DNA of 64,000 nt from Sphingobium sp. TCM1 (GCF_001650725.1 NZ_LXVX01000016.1:186001-250000); one strand, 5' to 3'; counted from the first letter of the stretch, positions 42,107 to 51,908 are shown. The notes: a model not told the origin generated them from the sequence alone. A program made the numbers and translations.

Positions 42107-43402
42107 TCAAGAAACAGAAGCCGTTACTTCTTCGATCAGGTCGATGATGATGTCAAAATAGTCACGCCAGGTGGGCGCCCGCCAGTCGACGATGCGCGCC
42201 AGTTGCGCCGCGCGTTCCGGGGAATCCGCCCGCGCATAGGCGCAGACGGCGCGCATCCATCCCAGCCCGTCCAGCGGATCGAGATAGTCGGGCGCGGCCC
42301 CGCCCACCTCGCGATGGGCGACGATGTCGCTGCAGATCACCGGCACGCCCGCCGCCAGCGCCTCGACCACCGGCATCCCGAATCCTTCGGCGAAGGAGGG
42401 CATCAGCATCGCCCGCGCATGGGCGACCAGCGCCTGCATCCGGCTGTCCGACACTTCCCCCGCCTCGATCACATGGCCGCGCAGCGCCTCGGCCCGTTCG
42501 AGAATATCGATGACATTCTCATTCTCCCAGCCGCGCCGGCCGATCAGCACCAGCATCGGCGCCCTGTCGCCCTGCTCCTCCACCAGCCGCCGCCAGATGT
42601 TGAGCAGCAGCAGATGGTTTTTCCGCGGCTCAATGGTCGAGATATAGACGAAATAGGGACGCGTCGGCAGGTCCGTGTCCAGCGTGCCGAAAATGTCGGG
42701 CGGGTCCGCGCCGAAATGAGCGACGCGCACCACGCGCCCCTCCAGCCCCCGCTGCATGTGCGGCGCGAGCGCGTCGATCGTCGCCTGGCTGTTGCCGATG
42801 ATGCCGGTGGCATGGCTGTCGATCGTGCGCACCCGCCGGCGATGTTCGTCGGCGCCCTGCGGCCGGGCATATTCGGGATGGCTGAGCGGGATGACGTCAT
42901 GCACCAGCGTCACCAGTTTCGCGCCCTCAGCGCGCAGGATCGCACCAACCTGGTCATGATTGTCCAGATGATGGGGCGACACCTGGAGGTAGAGGCGCGG
43001 ACCGCTGGCGCGCGGGACGGGCCGGGGCCGGGTGGCGAACATGTGGCGAATGACGGCCGCCTTGCCCTCCCCGGCGTCGGCCGAACCGTCGTTGCGCCAT
43101 TTCGCCGCCGTGAAGGCCAGGAACTGCCGGACGGCCGCGCTGCTCAACCGGCCATAATAGCCGCCCGCCGGATGGACCGCGGCAAAGGCCAGCCGGTTCG
43201 GAATCCGCTCCAGCAATTCGCGCGCATAGACATATTCGACCCGGTCGATCCCGGTGGGCGAAGGATGGAAGGCGCGCGAGAGCAGCCGCGACAGGTCCAG
43301 AACGACCTCGCTCTCGCCGCGCCGCCCCTGGAAGCGCTCGCTGGCCCGCTTCGTCCGCAGGGCCAGCCGCGCGCCGGGCGCATTAAAGGGACGCAAAGCC
43401 AT
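42107..43402 (-). CDS. Glycosyltransferase family 4 (mannosyltransferase-like)
   Basis: A 431-residue GT-B enzyme. N-terminal phrases are VVLDLSRLLSRAFHPSPTGIDRVEYVYA and VTLVHDVIPLSHPEYA; the C-terminal domain has PYFVYISTIEPRKNHLLLLNIW, VLIGRRGWENENVID and PSFAEGFGMPVVEALAAGVPV followed by CSDIVAHREVGG. The PTGIDRVEY start is seen in capsule and exopolysaccharide loci. It is followed (134 bp later) by kpsC and kpsS, so it probably adds sugars to the same surface polysaccharide. Confidence 0.9.
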   Translation of the reverse strand: MALRPFNAPGARLALRTKRASERFQGRRGESEVVLDLSRLLSRAFHPSPTGIDRVEYVYARELLERIPNRLAFAAVHPAGGYYGRLSSAAVRQFLAFTAAKWRNDGSADAGEGKAAVIRHMFATRPRPVPRASGPRLYLQVSPHHLDNHDQVGAILRAEGAKLVTLVHDVIPLSHPEYARPQGADEHRRRVRTIDSHATGIIGNSQATIDALAPHMQRGLEGRVVRVAHFGADPPDIFGTLDTDLPTRPYFVYISTIEPRKNHLLLLNIWRRLVEEQGDRAPMLVLIGRRGWENENVIDILERAEALRGHVIEAGEVSDSRMQALVAHARAMLMPSFAEGFGMPVVEALAAGVPVICSDIVAHREVGGAAPDYLDPLDGLGWMRAVCAYARADSPERAAQLARIVDWRAPTWRDYFDIIIDLIEEVTASVS

Positions 43403-43444
43403 GTCAGCGCCTGTTCCACAGGCCGGCATTAAAGAAAAGAGGCA

Positions 43445-43885
43445 TCAGAACTGCGCGCGAATCTCGTCGGCCAGCGCCTGCAACGCCGTCATATCGGCCT
43501 GCTTGCCATGGCCATGGGCGGCAAAGCCCCTGGGGTCGCCCTCCCAGCGCGGCAGGATATGGACATGCAGGTGAAAGATGGTCTGCCCCGCCGGCGCGCC
43601 GTTGAACTGGGCAATCTGGATGCCGTCGGGATTCAGCGCCCGGCGGATGGCGGTGGCGACCTTCTTGGTGGTCGCCATCACCTGCGCCAGCGCCTCCTCC
43701 TCGATCTCCAGCAGGTTGCGCGCCTTCGACCATTTGGAAATGACCAGCGCATGGCCTCGGGTCTGCGGCATGATGTCGAGAAAGGCGAAGGTCGTCTCGT
43801 CCTCGTAAAGCGCCGTCGCCGGGATCTTGCCCGCCAGGATCAACGCAAAGACATTGCTCTCGTCATAGGTGCCGTCGAGGCTCAT
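43445..43885 (-). CDS. HIT-family nucleotide hydrolase
   Basis: A 146-residue histidine-triad protein. The active-site triad is His105, His107 and His109 in FHLHVHILPRW. The upstream PQTRGHALVISKW is also family-typical. HIT proteins hydrolyse AMP-lysine, AMP-NH2, Ap4A or similar nucleotides through an AMP-His intermediate. It starts 9 bp before the scoB stop on the same strand and may be cotranscribed with the CoA-transferase genes. Confidence 0.93.
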   Translation of the reverse strand: MSLDGTYDESNVFALILAGKIPATALYEDETTFAFLDIMPQTRGHALVISKWSKARNLLEIEEEALAQVMATTKKVATAIRRALNPDGIQIAQFNGAPAGQTIFHLHVHILPRWEGDPRGFAAHGHGKQADMTALQALADEIRAQF

Positions 43886-43894
43886 GAAACGCCC

Positions 43895-44530
43895 TTAACT
43901 CAGATAATGGGCGCTCGTCTTAGCAGCGACTTCCTCCGCCGTCACGCCCGGCGCCAGCTCGACCAGCCGGAACGGGCTGTCATGGTCAGGACGCTGGAAG
44001 ACGCAGAGGTCGGTGACGATCATGTCGACCACATTCTTGCCGGTCAGCGGCAGGGTGCAGGCCGGAATGAACTTGGGCGTGCCGTCCTTGGACGTATGCT
44101 CCATCACCACGATGATCTTTTTGACGCCTGCCACCAGGTCCATGGCGCCGCCCATGCCCTTGATCATCTTGCCAGGGATCATCCAGTTGGCAATGTCGCC
44201 ATTCTCGGCCACTTCCATCGCCCCCAGGACGGTCAGGTCGATATGCCCGCCGCGGATCATGGCGAAACTGTCGGCGCTGGAGAAATAGGCCGATTGCGGC
44301 AGTTCGCTGATCGTCTGCTTGCCCGCATTGATGAGGTCAGCATCCTCCTCGCCCTCATAGGGAAAGGGGCCGATGCCCAGCATCCCGTTCTCCGACTGGA
44401 GCGTCACCTCCACGCCTTCGGGTATATGGTTCGCCACCAGCGTCGGAATACCAATGCCCAGGTTCACATAGAAGCCGTCCTGCAATTCCTTCGCCGCGCG
44501 CGCGGCCATCTCGTCACGAGTCCAGGGCAT
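43895..44530 (-). CDS. scoB: 3-oxoacid CoA-transferase subunit B
   Basis: A 211-residue beta subunit of succinyl-CoA:3-oxoacid CoA-transferase, which activates acetoacetate or 3-oxoacids. It carries the catalytic Glu47 in [11 protein letters not shown], and the family phrases [61 protein letters not shown] and [13 protein letters not shown] end. It starts 2 bp after the acid-phosphatase gene stop. The alpha subunit lies on the other side of that gene. Confidence 0.95.
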   Translation of the reverse strand: MPWTRDEMAARAAKELQDGFYVNLGIGIPTLVANHIPEGVEVTLQSENGMLGIGPFPYEGEEDADLINAGKQTISELPQSAYFSSADSFAMIRGGHIDLTVLGAMEVAENGDIANWMIPGKMIKGMGGAMDLVAGVKKIIVVMEHTSKDGTPKFIPACTLPLTGKNVVDMIVTDLCVFQRPDHDSPFRLVELAPGVTAEEVAAKTSAHYLS

Positions 44531-44532
44531 CG

Positions 44533-45408
44533 TCACTTCTCCCCTTCGGCGGGCGGCGCCCACCTCTTGTCCATCGGAAACACATCGTCGAACCCGCCCT
44601 TGAGGCCGCTGCCATAGACGGGATTGGGCATCACGAACCAGCCATTGCCCCACAGGCCCGCGATCGGCGGCCGCATGGTCGCGGCGCGGCGGGCAGCGGG
44701 CGAAGGCTTGTCCGCATTGAACAGGTCGGAAAAATCGCCCAGTTGGTCGCCACCCATGGCGATGACGCAATAGCGGGCGGAAATCGTCCAGCGGCGGCCA
44801 TCCTTGCGCGATCCCATGGCGTCGTCGCCGCTCAGAAACAGAGTCTGACCATGCACCGCCTCGCCAAGGCCGGCCGCCTTGATCGCCCGGACGGTCGCAT
44901 CGGCATTGGCCGCCGACCGGTTGGTGTTGAAAATCACGGTCACGCCCATCGCCCGCAGCGCCCGAAGTCCTTCCGCCGCGCCTGGCACCGGCCCGACCGC
45001 GCCCTGGCCGGTCTTTTCCCAGGCGTCCCAGTCCGCCTCGTTCCATCCCCGGCCGGTGCTGGCATCATGATATTCATAGCCGATGTTCAGCATTACCGTC
45101 TCGTCGACGTCGAACACTACGGCGAGCGGCTTGCCCCGGCATGGCAGAAATGTCGGCGCGTCCAGGCGCGCGCCCTCCGCCAGCACCACGCTATCGGCCG
45201 GGCGCGCCTTCACCCTGGCCGCCACATAGCCGAGCAGCCCTTGCCAGGCCTGCGCCGACAGCGCCGCCGCCTCGCCCGACCCGTAGAGATATTGCATCCC
45301 CGCAGGCGGGTTGGCCGGCACTGCCCGAATCGCGGCCGGCCGCTGGGCCGAACATCCGCCGAGCGCCACGAGCAGCATCACGCCCGCGCGGCGCATCGCC
45401 TGCGCCAT
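44533..45408 (-). CDS. HAD-family acid phosphatase lipoprotein (class B / e(P4) type)
   Basis: A 291-residue lipoprotein: signal peptide ending VALGGC with acylated Cys19. The HAD phosphatase motif is [13 protein letters not shown] (nucleophile Asp100, acid Asp102), followed by [13 protein letters not shown] (motif II) and [11 protein letters not shown] (motif IV), as in the outer-membrane acid phosphatase/5'-nucleotidase e(P4) family (NAD or nucleotide dephosphorylation). It sits between scoA and scoB with 1-base and 2-base spacing, so all three are one transcript despite having no obvious metabolic link. Confidence 0.9.
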   Translation of the reverse strand: MAQAMRRAGVMLLVALGGCSAQRPAAIRAVPANPPAGMQYLYGSGEAAALSAQAWQGLLGYVAARVKARPADSVVLAEGARLDAPTFLPCRGKPLAVVFDVDETVMLNIGYEYHDASTGRGWNEADWDAWEKTGQGAVGPVPGAAEGLRALRAMGVTVIFNTNRSAANADATVRAIKAAGLGEAVHGQTLFLSGDDAMGSRKDGRRWTISARYCVIAMGGDQLGDFSDLFNADKPSPAARRAATMRPPIAGLWGNGWFVMPNPVYGSGLKGGFDDVFPMDKRWAPPAEGEK

Positions 45409-46124
45409 CACGCCGCTTCCCGTGCCCGCACCGTCCGGAACTCGATCTTCTTGTCATAGGGCGCGCCCACGATCATGCGCTTCACATAGATGCCCGGCAG
45501 GTGGATCGCGTCGGGATCGAGGCTGCCGGTCGGCACCACTTCCTCGACCTCGGCGACGCAGATTTTCGCGGCGGTCGCCATCGGCTGGTTGAAGTTGCGC
45601 GCGGTCTTGCGGAAGATCAGGTTGCCGCTCTCGTCCGCCTTCCAGCCCTTGATGATCGCGACATCGGCGAAGATGCCGCGCTCGAGGATATAGTCCTGCC
45701 CGTCGAAAGTCTTGACTTCCTTGCCCTCGGCCACGGCCGTGCCGACGCCGGTCTTGGTGTAGAAGCCGGGAATGCCCGCCCCGCCCGCGCGGCACCGCTC
45801 GGCCAGCGTCCCCTGCGGGCAGAATTCCACCTCCAGCTCGCCGGCCAGATATTGCCGCTCGAATTCCTTATTCTCCCCGACATAGGAGGAGATCATCTTC
45901 TTCACCTGCTTCGTGCGCAACAGCTTGCCCAGCCCCTCGCCGTCGATCCCGGCATTGTTGCTGGCGATGGTCAGGTCCTTGACGCCCGAATCGCGGATCG
46001 CGTCGATCAGCCGTTCGGGAATGCCGCACAGGCCGAAGCCGCCCGCGCACAGATGCATCCCGTCGAACAGCAATCCGTCCAGCGCAGAAGCGGCGTCGGG
46101 GTAGAGCTTCTTGACCATCGGCAT
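45408..46124 (-). CDS. scoA: 3-oxoacid CoA-transferase subunit A
   Basis: A 238-residue alpha subunit. The conserved [57 protein letters not shown] and [16 protein letters not shown] are present. AAGGA precedes two close ATGs (46124 and 46118). Its stop shares one base with the following phosphatase start (TGATG). The LysR gene is divergent. Confidence 0.95.
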   Translation of the reverse strand: MPMVKKLYPDAASALDGLLFDGMHLCAGGFGLCGIPERLIDAIRDSGVKDLTIASNNAGIDGEGLGKLLRTKQVKKMISSYVGENKEFERQYLAGELEVEFCPQGTLAERCRAGGAGIPGFYTKTGVGTAVAEGKEVKTFDGQDYILERGIFADVAIIKGWKADESGNLIFRKTARNFNQPMATAAKICVAEVEEVVPTGSLDPDAIHLPGIYVKRMIVGAPYDKKIEFRTVRAREAA

Positions 46125-46181
46125 CCATCCTTCTCAAAGTTGGCAATCTTCTAGGCAGGCCGACCGATCAATACCAATGAT

Positions 46182-46207
46182 TTGTTTTTTCGGTTAAGAC
46201 AAAACAA
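46182..46207. promoter_or_regulatory. Candidate LysR operator in scoA-lysR spacer
   Basis: A 7-bp inverted repeat, TTGTTTT at 46182-46188 and AAAACAA at 46201-46207, spaced by 12 bp, overlaps the start of the lysR gene in the 82-bp divergent intergenic region. LysR regulators commonly bind such a site and control both directions. No footprint can be inferred. Confidence 0.4.
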
Positions 46208-47094
46208 TGTCTATCAATCGCATCGCCTTCTACCATCTGGAAACGTTGCTGTGGATCGCCCGGCTCGGCACCTTCGCGGCGGCGGCGGCGCGCCTGAACA
46301 CGACCCAGCCCGCCATTTCCGCCCGGGTGCGCGAACTGGAAAGCCATCTCGGCACCGCGCTCTTCCGGCGCGAGGGGCGGACGATGGCGCTCACCCCCGC
46401 CGGGCGCGAACTGGTGCGCGAAAGCGAACCGCTCTGGGCGCGCTTCCAGGGCGTGCTGATGGGATGCAGCGACATAGCGGGCGCGACCGGCATCATCCGC
46501 ATCGGCGCGGGCGAGATCGCGGCGGCCAGCTGCCTGCCCGGCTTCGTCGCCCAGCTTGGCCGCGACCTGCCCCATGTCAGCCTTGAGGTCGACATCGCCC
46601 TAACCGCCGACCTGATCCAGCAACTGGCGTCCGGCCATGCCGACATCGCCTTCGCCGCCGGCCGGATCGCCCATCCGATGCTGCGCACCGCGCCGATCGG
46701 CGGAGTCGATCTGCTCTGGCTGGCCAGCCCGGCGACGCTGGCGGCCATGGATGCGGCCAGGACGCCGATCTGGTCGCTCTCCAACCTCTCGCCGCTCTAT
46801 CGCATCATGAAGGAAGCGATCGCCGCCTCGGCCCTGGCCGACTGCCCGGTCAACCTGTGCAACAATGTCCGCACCATGATCGACATCGTGCTGGAAGGCG
46901 GCGGCATCGGCATCTTCCCCCAGCCCATGGCACGCCAGCAGCTGGCCAGCGGCCGGCTGGTCGCGGTACCGGGCGCCCCCGCCATGCCCCCCGTCGACTT
47001 CCACGTCGCCGTCCGCGCCGCCGAAACCGACCCCCTCGTCCTCGCCATCTTCGACCGGGCCAGTCGGCTGGAACTACGCGGGAACACGAGGTAA
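46207..47094 (+). CDS. LysR-family transcriptional regulator
   Basis: A 295-residue regulator with the N-terminal winged helix-turn-helix (FYHLETLLWIARLGTFAAAA, LNTTQPAISARVRELESHLG, ALFRREGRTMALTPAGREL) and a type-2 periplasmic-like inducer domain (GIIRIGAGEIAAASCLPGFV onward, and VLEGGGIGIFPQPM). It is divergent from scoA and is the likely regulator of the 3-oxoacid CoA-transferase genes. Confidence 0.94.
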   Translation: MSINRIAFYHLETLLWIARLGTFAAAAARLNTTQPAISARVRELESHLGTALFRREGRTMALTPAGRELVRESEPLWARFQGVLMGCSDIAGATGIIRIGAGEIAAASCLPGFVAQLGRDLPHVSLEVDIALTADLIQQLASGHADIAFAAGRIAHPMLRTAPIGGVDLLWLASPATLAAMDAARTPIWSLSNLSPLYRIMKEAIAASALADCPVNLCNNVRTMIDIVLEGGGIGIFPQPMARQQLASGRLVAVPGAPAMPPVDFHVAVRAAETDPLVLAIFDRASRLELRGNTR

Positions 47095-47178
47095 ATCGAC
47101 ATCATGCCCCCCGGCGCACGACGCACCCCGCCTGCACAGGAATGACGAAATGGGGTGGAGTGCGGACATTGCCCCACG

Positions 47179-47276
47179 CCGTCATCCCGGACTTGATCTG
47201 GGATCCATGAGCCTCAACCTCTCAAGAATGTGCAGGCGTCGAGCAAATGGATGCCGGGTCAAGCCCGGCATGACGG
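47179..47276. repeat. Imperfect 30-bp inverted repeat (REP-like)
   Basis: Arms 47179-47208 and 47247-47276, 25 of 30 positions complementary, with a 38-bp spacer. The arms contain CGTCATCCCGGACTTGATC and the complement-like GGTCAAGCCCGGCATGACGG. This resembles a second, different class of dispersed repeat from that at 15123, also known from many proteobacteria in general terms. Confidence 0.75.
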
Positions 47277-47357
47277 CAGGCGGTGGTTAAGCGACTGAAG
47301 GCTCTGAAAGTTGAAGACGCTATAGCTGCCGTTCCGCAACGGCAGTAGGTCGCCATC

Positions 47358-47882
47358 ATGAACGATGAGGCCTCAACTGACACGGACTGCTATTGTGGAT
47401 CGCTGCCTGATCTTGCTGTGGTCCCGATGGGTTCCGATGGTTTGGATGAACGCGTATTTGCGTCCTTTGAGCGGCTCGTCGAGCATGGAGGCGATCAATG
47501 GTGGCTCTATGTCTCAAACTGTCACCGGTGTTCGCAAGATTGGATGATCGCATCCGACGAGCGCATTTACGACAATCACTATCTGCGCCGCATCACACCG
47601 TCCGTTCGGCAAGCCGCTGTGGAAAATGGGCGGTGGCCCGACGAGTTCATGACCTACGAGCAGGTTTTAAGGATCGGCCGAACCATGAGCACACCGTGGA
47701 CATTTCTCGACCGTCGTTCGCCGGGACTGGTCTGGACGGCCGAAGACTTACGTCGAGAAAAGCCCGACATCTCATTTGCTGAGATTGCCTATCTGCTTGG
47801 CATCCCCGAACCTGATGCTGTTCGCTTGCTGCAAAAGCCGACGTTTATGGACCGCTTTCGGGCATGGCTCTCGCGCCATTGA
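47358..47882 (+). CDS. Orphan hypothetical protein with two Cys pairs
   Basis: A 174-residue acidic/aromatic protein I do not recognise. It has Cys11 and Cys13 (DCYCGSLPDLAVV) and a CHRC pair around residue 55-58 (SNCHRCSQDWMIA), which could bind a metal, plus the Trp-rich region DQWWLYVSN. The C-terminal part (ISFAEIAYLLGIPEPDAVRLL) looks helical. Codon use is less GC-biased than neighbours, suggesting transfer. It is flanked by repeats and a gene-free stretch; no toxin or partner is evident. Confidence 0.65.
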   Translation: MNDEASTDTDCYCGSLPDLAVVPMGSDGLDERVFASFERLVEHGGDQWWLYVSNCHRCSQDWMIASDERIYDNHYLRRITPSVRQAAVENGRWPDEFMTYEQVLRIGRTMSTPWTFLDRRSPGLVWTAEDLRREKPDISFAEIAYLLGIPEPDAVRLLQKPTFMDRFRAWLSRH

Positions 47883-48411
47883 ACGGCAAAAACTGGTCGC
47901 AAGCGCCCCCCCCCTAACCTCTCCCTAAAAGGGACGTGAGCGCCAGGGACTGTTACTGGCCATCCTCTCCTGGAAGGGGAGTTCAACAGAGTCACACGCC
48001 TCTGTTGAACAGGGCGCAGGCCTGACGGAGGGGTGTCCTGCTGTCGACGGCGCGACACAACTCCCCCAAAGCAGCCGATTTCCCCACCCGATGTCGCCCG
48101 CCGCCCGCGCGCGCCACAAACGACTTTCCTATCCGGCGCGGCTCTGATCCACCCTCGGCGATGGATCCGCGCGCCCCAATCCCCCCTGTCCACTACCCCA
48201 CAGCGACCATCCCACAACAGGGGCGCGCCCGTGACGGGGCCGACGCGTGCCCGTCGCGTCAGGCGCGCGTGGATGGGACCCGACCGGCGCGTCGGGGACG
48301 TGTCGCAGGCGCATCGCGGAAGCGTCGCGAGCGCAATCGGCCCGAAAAGCCCGACGACAGTGTGAACTTCGGAGGAGAACCCAACCGGCGCGTCGCTCCG
48401 AACGCCCGCCC
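47883..48411. other. Gene-free accessory stretch with inverted repeats
   Basis: 529 bp with no convincing gene. It starts with a nine-C run (47906-47914) and contains a perfect 11-bp hairpin at 47981-48010 and a 9-bp inverted repeat (48169-48177 with 48220-48228). The direct repeat ACCGGCGCGTCG appears near 48283 and 48388. The overall impression is a GC-rich dispersed or decayed element. Long open frames here lack any family features and follow from base composition. Confidence 0.5.
47981..48010. repeat. 11-bp hairpin in the gene-free stretch
   Basis: GTTCAACAGAG at 47981-47991 pairs exactly with CTCTGTTGAAC at 48000-48010 across an eight-base loop. It may end transcription of the orphan gene but has no T tract. 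Confidence 0.6.
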
Positions 48412-49413
48412 CTAGATCAGCCCGGCCAGCGGGCTCGAGGGATCGGCATACATCCGCTTGCCCATGCGCCCGGCGCGATAGGCCATGCGGCCCGCTTCCA
48501 CGCCCGCCTTCATCGCGGCGGCCATCAGCACCGGGTCTTTCGCTTCGGCGATCGCGGTGTTCATCAGGACGCCGGTGCAGCCCAGTTCCATCGCCTGCGC
48601 CGCTTCCGATGCGGTGCCAACGCCCGCATCGACCAGAACGGGCAGCTTGGTGCCTTCCACGATCAGGCGGATCGTCACCCGGTTCTGGATGCCCAGCCCC
48701 GACCCGATCGGCGCGCCCAGCGGCATGATCGCGACCGCGCCGACATCCTCCAGCCGCTTGGCCGCGATCGGATCGTCGACGCAATAGACCATCGGCTTGA
48801 AGCCTTCCTTGGCGAGAACTTCCGTAGCACGAAGAGTCTCGACCATGTCGGGATAGAGCGTCCGCGCCTCGCCCAGCACCTCCAGCTTGACCAGATCCCA
48901 TCCGCCCGCCTCGCGCGCCAGCCGCAGGGTGCGGATCGCCTCCTCTCCAGTGAAGCAGCCCGCGGTGTTGGGCAGATAAGTGATCTTCTTCGGGTCGATA
49001 TAGTCGGTCAGCATCGGCGCCTTAGGATCGCTGACATTCACGCGCCGCACCGCGACCGTGACGATCTCCGCCCCCGACGCCGCCAGCGCCGCCGCATTCT
49101 GCTCGAAGCTCTTATATTTGCCCGTCCCCACGATCAGGCGCGATCGGAATGTCTTGCCCGCAACGGTCCAGCTGTCATCATCCAGGGCGGTCACGTCGCC
49201 GCCACCCACGAAATGCACGATCTCCAGTTCGTCGCCATCCTCGACCCGGACCTGCGCCAGGGTGGAACGCGGCACAACCTCCAGATTGCGCTCCACCGCC
49301 ACCTTTTCCGGCACGAAGCCCAGTTCGCTGGCCAGTTCGGCCAGGGTCTGTCCCTCGCGGATGCGGCGATGCTCGCCATTGATGCGGATGGAAATGGTGC
49401 CGTCTATGCTCAC
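48412..49413 (-). CDS. thiSG: ThiS-ThiG fusion (sulfur carrier protein / thiazole synthase)
   Basis: A 333-residue fused protein. Residues 1-72 are ThiS ([21 protein letters not shown]) ending near the Gly-Gly of VGGGDV, which in free ThiS is the thiocarboxylate terminus. Residues 82-333 are Thi[14 protein letters not shown], the Schiff-base Lys176 in LVKLEVLG, and [21 protein letters not shown]. ThiG makes the thiazole phosphate of thiamine. The start is a GTG at 49413 with GGGAAAG nearby. No TPP riboswitch is visible in the short leader. It is monocistronic here. Confidence 0.93.
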   Translation of the reverse strand: MSIDGTISIRINGEHRRIREGQTLAELASELGFVPEKVAVERNLEVVPRSTLAQVRVEDGDELEIVHFVGGGDVTALDDDSWTVAGKTFRSRLIVGTGKYKSFEQNAAALAASGAEIVTVAVRRVNVSDPKAPMLTDYIDPKKITYLPNTAGCFTGEEAIRTLRLAREAGGWDLVKLEVLGEARTLYPDMVETLRATEVLAKEGFKPMVYCVDDPIAAKRLEDVGAVAIMPLGAPIGSGLGIQNRVTIRLIVEGTKLPVLVDAGVGTASEAAQAMELGCTGVLMNTAIAEAKDPVLMAAAMKAGVEAGRMAYRAGRMGKRMYADPSSPLAGLI

Positions 49414-49528
49414 TATGCTTTCCCGAACATGCGAAGTGTCTCGACTAGGCGAGACAGGAAGGGCTAAGGATCGTGGCCGCATATAGGGGCGCTTGTCCCC
49501 GGCTCGCAACAGAAGAAGGGGGATCGCC

Positions 49529-49969
49529 TTGGCCGACACGCGCAAAATCTATGTGCTGAACGGACCCAATCTCAACATGCTCGGCACCCGTGAGCCGGAC
49601 ATTTACGGCTATGACACGCTGGACGATATCGCCGAGCGGATGGAGGACGCGGCCAATCGCGCCCATGTGGAGATTGATTTCCGCCAGTCCAACCATGAAG
49701 GCCATCTGATCGACTGGGTGCAGGAAGCGCATCAGGAGGGCGCGCACGCCATCATCATGAACCCCGGCGGCCTGACCCACACGTCGATCGCCCTGCATGA
49801 CGCGATCAAGGCGGTCACCGTGCCGGTGATCGAAATCCACCTGTCCAATCCGCACGCGCGCGAGCCTTTTCGCCACAAAAGCTATGTCGGGATGGCGGCC
49901 AGGGGGACGATCGCGGGCTTTGGCCCGCTCTCCTACATGCTTGCGCTGGAAGCCGCGCTCGAATTGTAA
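49529..49969 (+). CDS. aroQ: 3-dehydroquinate dehydratase type II
   Basis: A 146-residue enzyme of the shikimate pathway that dehydrates 3-dehydroquinate. It shows [55 protein letters not shown] and [19 protein letters not shown], which are diagnostic. The start is TTG at 49529 with GGGGG just upstream; another TTG at 49493 is possible. It is followed by accB after 83 bp, the usual alphaproteobacterial aroQ-accB-accC order. Confidence 0.95.
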   Translation: MADTRKIYVLNGPNLNMLGTREPDIYGYDTLDDIAERMEDAANRAHVEIDFRQSNHEGHLIDWVQEAHQEGAHAIIMNPGGLTHTSIALHDAIKAVTVPVIEIHLSNPHAREPFRHKSYVGMAARGTIAGFGPLSYMLALEAALEL

Positions 49970-50052
49970 CTCGACGCACGAAAGTTGCGCTTTGCCGTAA
50001 ATACGCATAGGCGCGGGCACCAGAAACGACATTCACCGGCCAGGGACTTCAC

Positions 50053-50541
50053 ATGACCGAAAAACAGGAAAAGGGCGCAATGCAGGTTGACGTGCAGCTG
50101 GTGCGCGATCTCGCCGCGCTGCTGGACGACACCAACCTGACGGAAATCGAGGTGGAAGATGGCGATCGGAAGATCCGCGTCGCGCGCAAGGCCGCGTCCG
50201 CCGCCGCGCCCGTCTATGCCGCCGCGCCGGCCGCCGCCCCCGTCGCTGCTGCCCCGGCCGCTGCGCCCGCCGCTCCCGCTACGGCGGCCGAATCCGGCCT
50301 CCCCGCCGGCACCGTGGTCAAGTCGCCGATCGTCGGCACCGCCTATCTCTCGGCCGAACCGGGCGCCGCGCCCTTCGCCCGCATCGGATCGCAGGTCGCC
50401 GCCGGCGAAACCGTCCTGATCGTGGAGGCCATGAAGGTCATGAACGCGATCACCGCTCCCTCGGCCGGCACGGTCAAGGCGGTGCTGGTCGATAACGGCC
50501 AGCCGGTCGAATATGACCAGCCGCTGATCGTGATCGAATAA
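50053..50541 (+). CDS. accB: Biotin carboxyl carrier protein of acetyl-CoA carboxylase
   Basis: A 162-residue carrier. The N-terminal part ([31 protein letters not shown]) is typical of AccB, followed by an Ala/Pro-rich flexible linker (about 48-80) and the biotinyl domain with Lys128 in VEAMKVMN and the final [22 protein letters not shown]. It carries CO2 from AccC to the carboxyltransferase for fatty-acid synthesis. Cotranscribed with accC (14-bp gap). Confidence 0.97.
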   Translation: MTEKQEKGAMQVDVQLVRDLAALLDDTNLTEIEVEDGDRKIRVARKAASAAAPVYAAAPAAAPVAAAPAAAPAAPATAAESGLPAGTVVKSPIVGTAYLSAEPGAAPFARIGSQVAAGETVLIVEAMKVMNAITAPSAGTVKAVLVDNGQPVEYDQPLIVIE

Positions 50542-50555
50542 GGCCCGCATCGCTC

Positions 50556-51908
50556 ATGGCCATCGAAAAGCTGCTGATCGCCAACCGCGGCGAGATCGCG
50601 CTCCGCATCCACCGCGCCTGCCATGAAATGGGCATCAAGACCGTCGCGGTCCACTCCACCGCCGACGCGGACGCCATGCATGTGCGCCTCGCCGACGAAG
50701 CGATCTGCATTGGCCCGCCCGCGGCCAAGGACAGCTATCTGAACATCGCCGCGATCATTTCGGCGGCGGAGATCAGTGGCGCGGACGCGATCCACCCCGG
50801 CTATGGCTTCCTCAGCGAAAACGCCAAGTTCGCCGAAATCGTGGAGGCGCACGGGATCGCCTTCGTCGGTCCCAAGCCCGAACATATCCGCACCATGGGT
50901 GACAAGATCGAGGCGAAGCGCACTGCCGGCGCGCTCGGCCTGCCGCTCGTCCCCGGTTCGGACGGCGCGGTCAGCGACCTTGAAGAGGCCAAGGCGATTG
51001 CCGAGGCGGCCGGTTATCCCGTCATCATCAAAGCGGCATCGGGCGGCGGAGGTCGCGGCATGAAGGTCTGCACCTCGCCCGACAGCCTTGAAACGCTGAT
51101 GCAGCAGGCGGGGTCCGAAGCGAAGGCCGCCTTTGGCGACGCCACCGTCTATATCGAGAAATATCTCGGAAATCCGCGCCATATCGAAATCCAGATCTTC
51201 GGCGACGGCAAAGGCAACGCCATTCACCTCGGCGAACGCGACTGCTCGCTCCAGCGCCGTCACCAGAAGGTGCTGGAGGAAGCCCCCTCCCCCGTTCTGT
51301 CGCAGGCCGAACGGGAACGCATTGGCGGCATCTGCGCCAAGGCGATGGCCGACATGGGCTATCGCGGCGCGGGCACGATCGAGTTCCTGTGGGAAAATGG
51401 CGAATTCTACTTCATCGAGATGAACACCCGGCTTCAGGTGGAACATCCGGTGACGGAGATGATCACCGGCCTCGACCTGGTACGCGAACAGATCCGCGTC
51501 GCCGAAGGCAAGCCCCTGTCGGTGGCGCAGGAGGATATCCGCTTCACCGGCCATGCCATCGAATGCCGCATCAACGCCGAGGACCCAAAGACCTTTGCTC
51601 CCTCGCCGGGCGTCGTCACCAGCTATCATGTTCCGGGCGGGATGCACGTCCGCGTCGATAGCGGTCTCTATCAAGGCTATCGGGTACCGCCCTATTATGA
51701 CTCCATGATCGGCAAGCTGATCGTCTATGGCCGCACCCGCGAGGGCGCGATCATGCGGCTCAAGCGCGCGCTGGACGAATATGTGATCGAGGGGATGAAG
51801 ACCACCATCCCGCTGCATCAGGCGCTGCTGACCGATCCCGATTTCCTCAACGGCGACTATACGATCAAGTGGCTGGAGGATTGGCTGGCGCGTGAGGACA
51901 AGGCGTGA
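50556..51908 (+). CDS. accC: Biotin carboxylase subunit of acetyl-CoA carboxylase
   Basis: A 450-residue ATP-grasp enzyme that carboxylates biotin on AccB using bicarbonate and ATP. It begins [22 protein letters not shown] and has the family sequences [53 protein letters not shown] and [21 protein letters not shown]. The size matches E. coli AccC. Its stop overlaps the following arsC start by 4 bp. Confidence 0.98.
   Translation: MAIEKLLIANRGEIALRIHRACHEMGIKTVAVHSTADADAMHVRLADEAICIGPPAAKDSYLNIAAIISAAEISGADAIHPGYGFLSENAKFAEIVEAHGIAFVGPKPEHIRTMGDKIEAKRTAGALGLPLVPGSDGAVSDLEEAKAIAEAAGYPVIIKAASGGGGRGMKVCTSPDSLETLMQQAGSEAKAAFGDATVYIEKYLGNPRHIEIQIFGDGKGNAIHLGERDCSLQRRHQKVLEEAPSPVLSQAERERIGGICAKAMADMGYRGAGTIEFLWENGEFYFIEMNTRLQVEHPVTEMITGLDLVREQIRVAEGKPLSVAQEDIRFTGHAIECRINAEDPKTFAPSPGVVTSYHVPGGMHVRVDSGLYQGYRVPPYYDSMIGKLIVYGRTREGAIMRLKRALDEYVIEGMKTTIPLHQALLTDPDFLNGDYTIKWLEDWLAREDKA

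Noticed and set aside
47789..48901. A 370-codon minus-strand frame across the gene-free stretch and the thiG end
   Set aside because: It overlaps thiSG out of frame and the translation is compositionally biased. Part of it resembles spurious proteins predicted from dispersed sphingomonad repeats.
49414..49528. TPP riboswitch upstream of thiSG
   Set aside because: The short leader lacks the conserved thi-box segments, and the divergent aroQ gene starts only 115 bp away.
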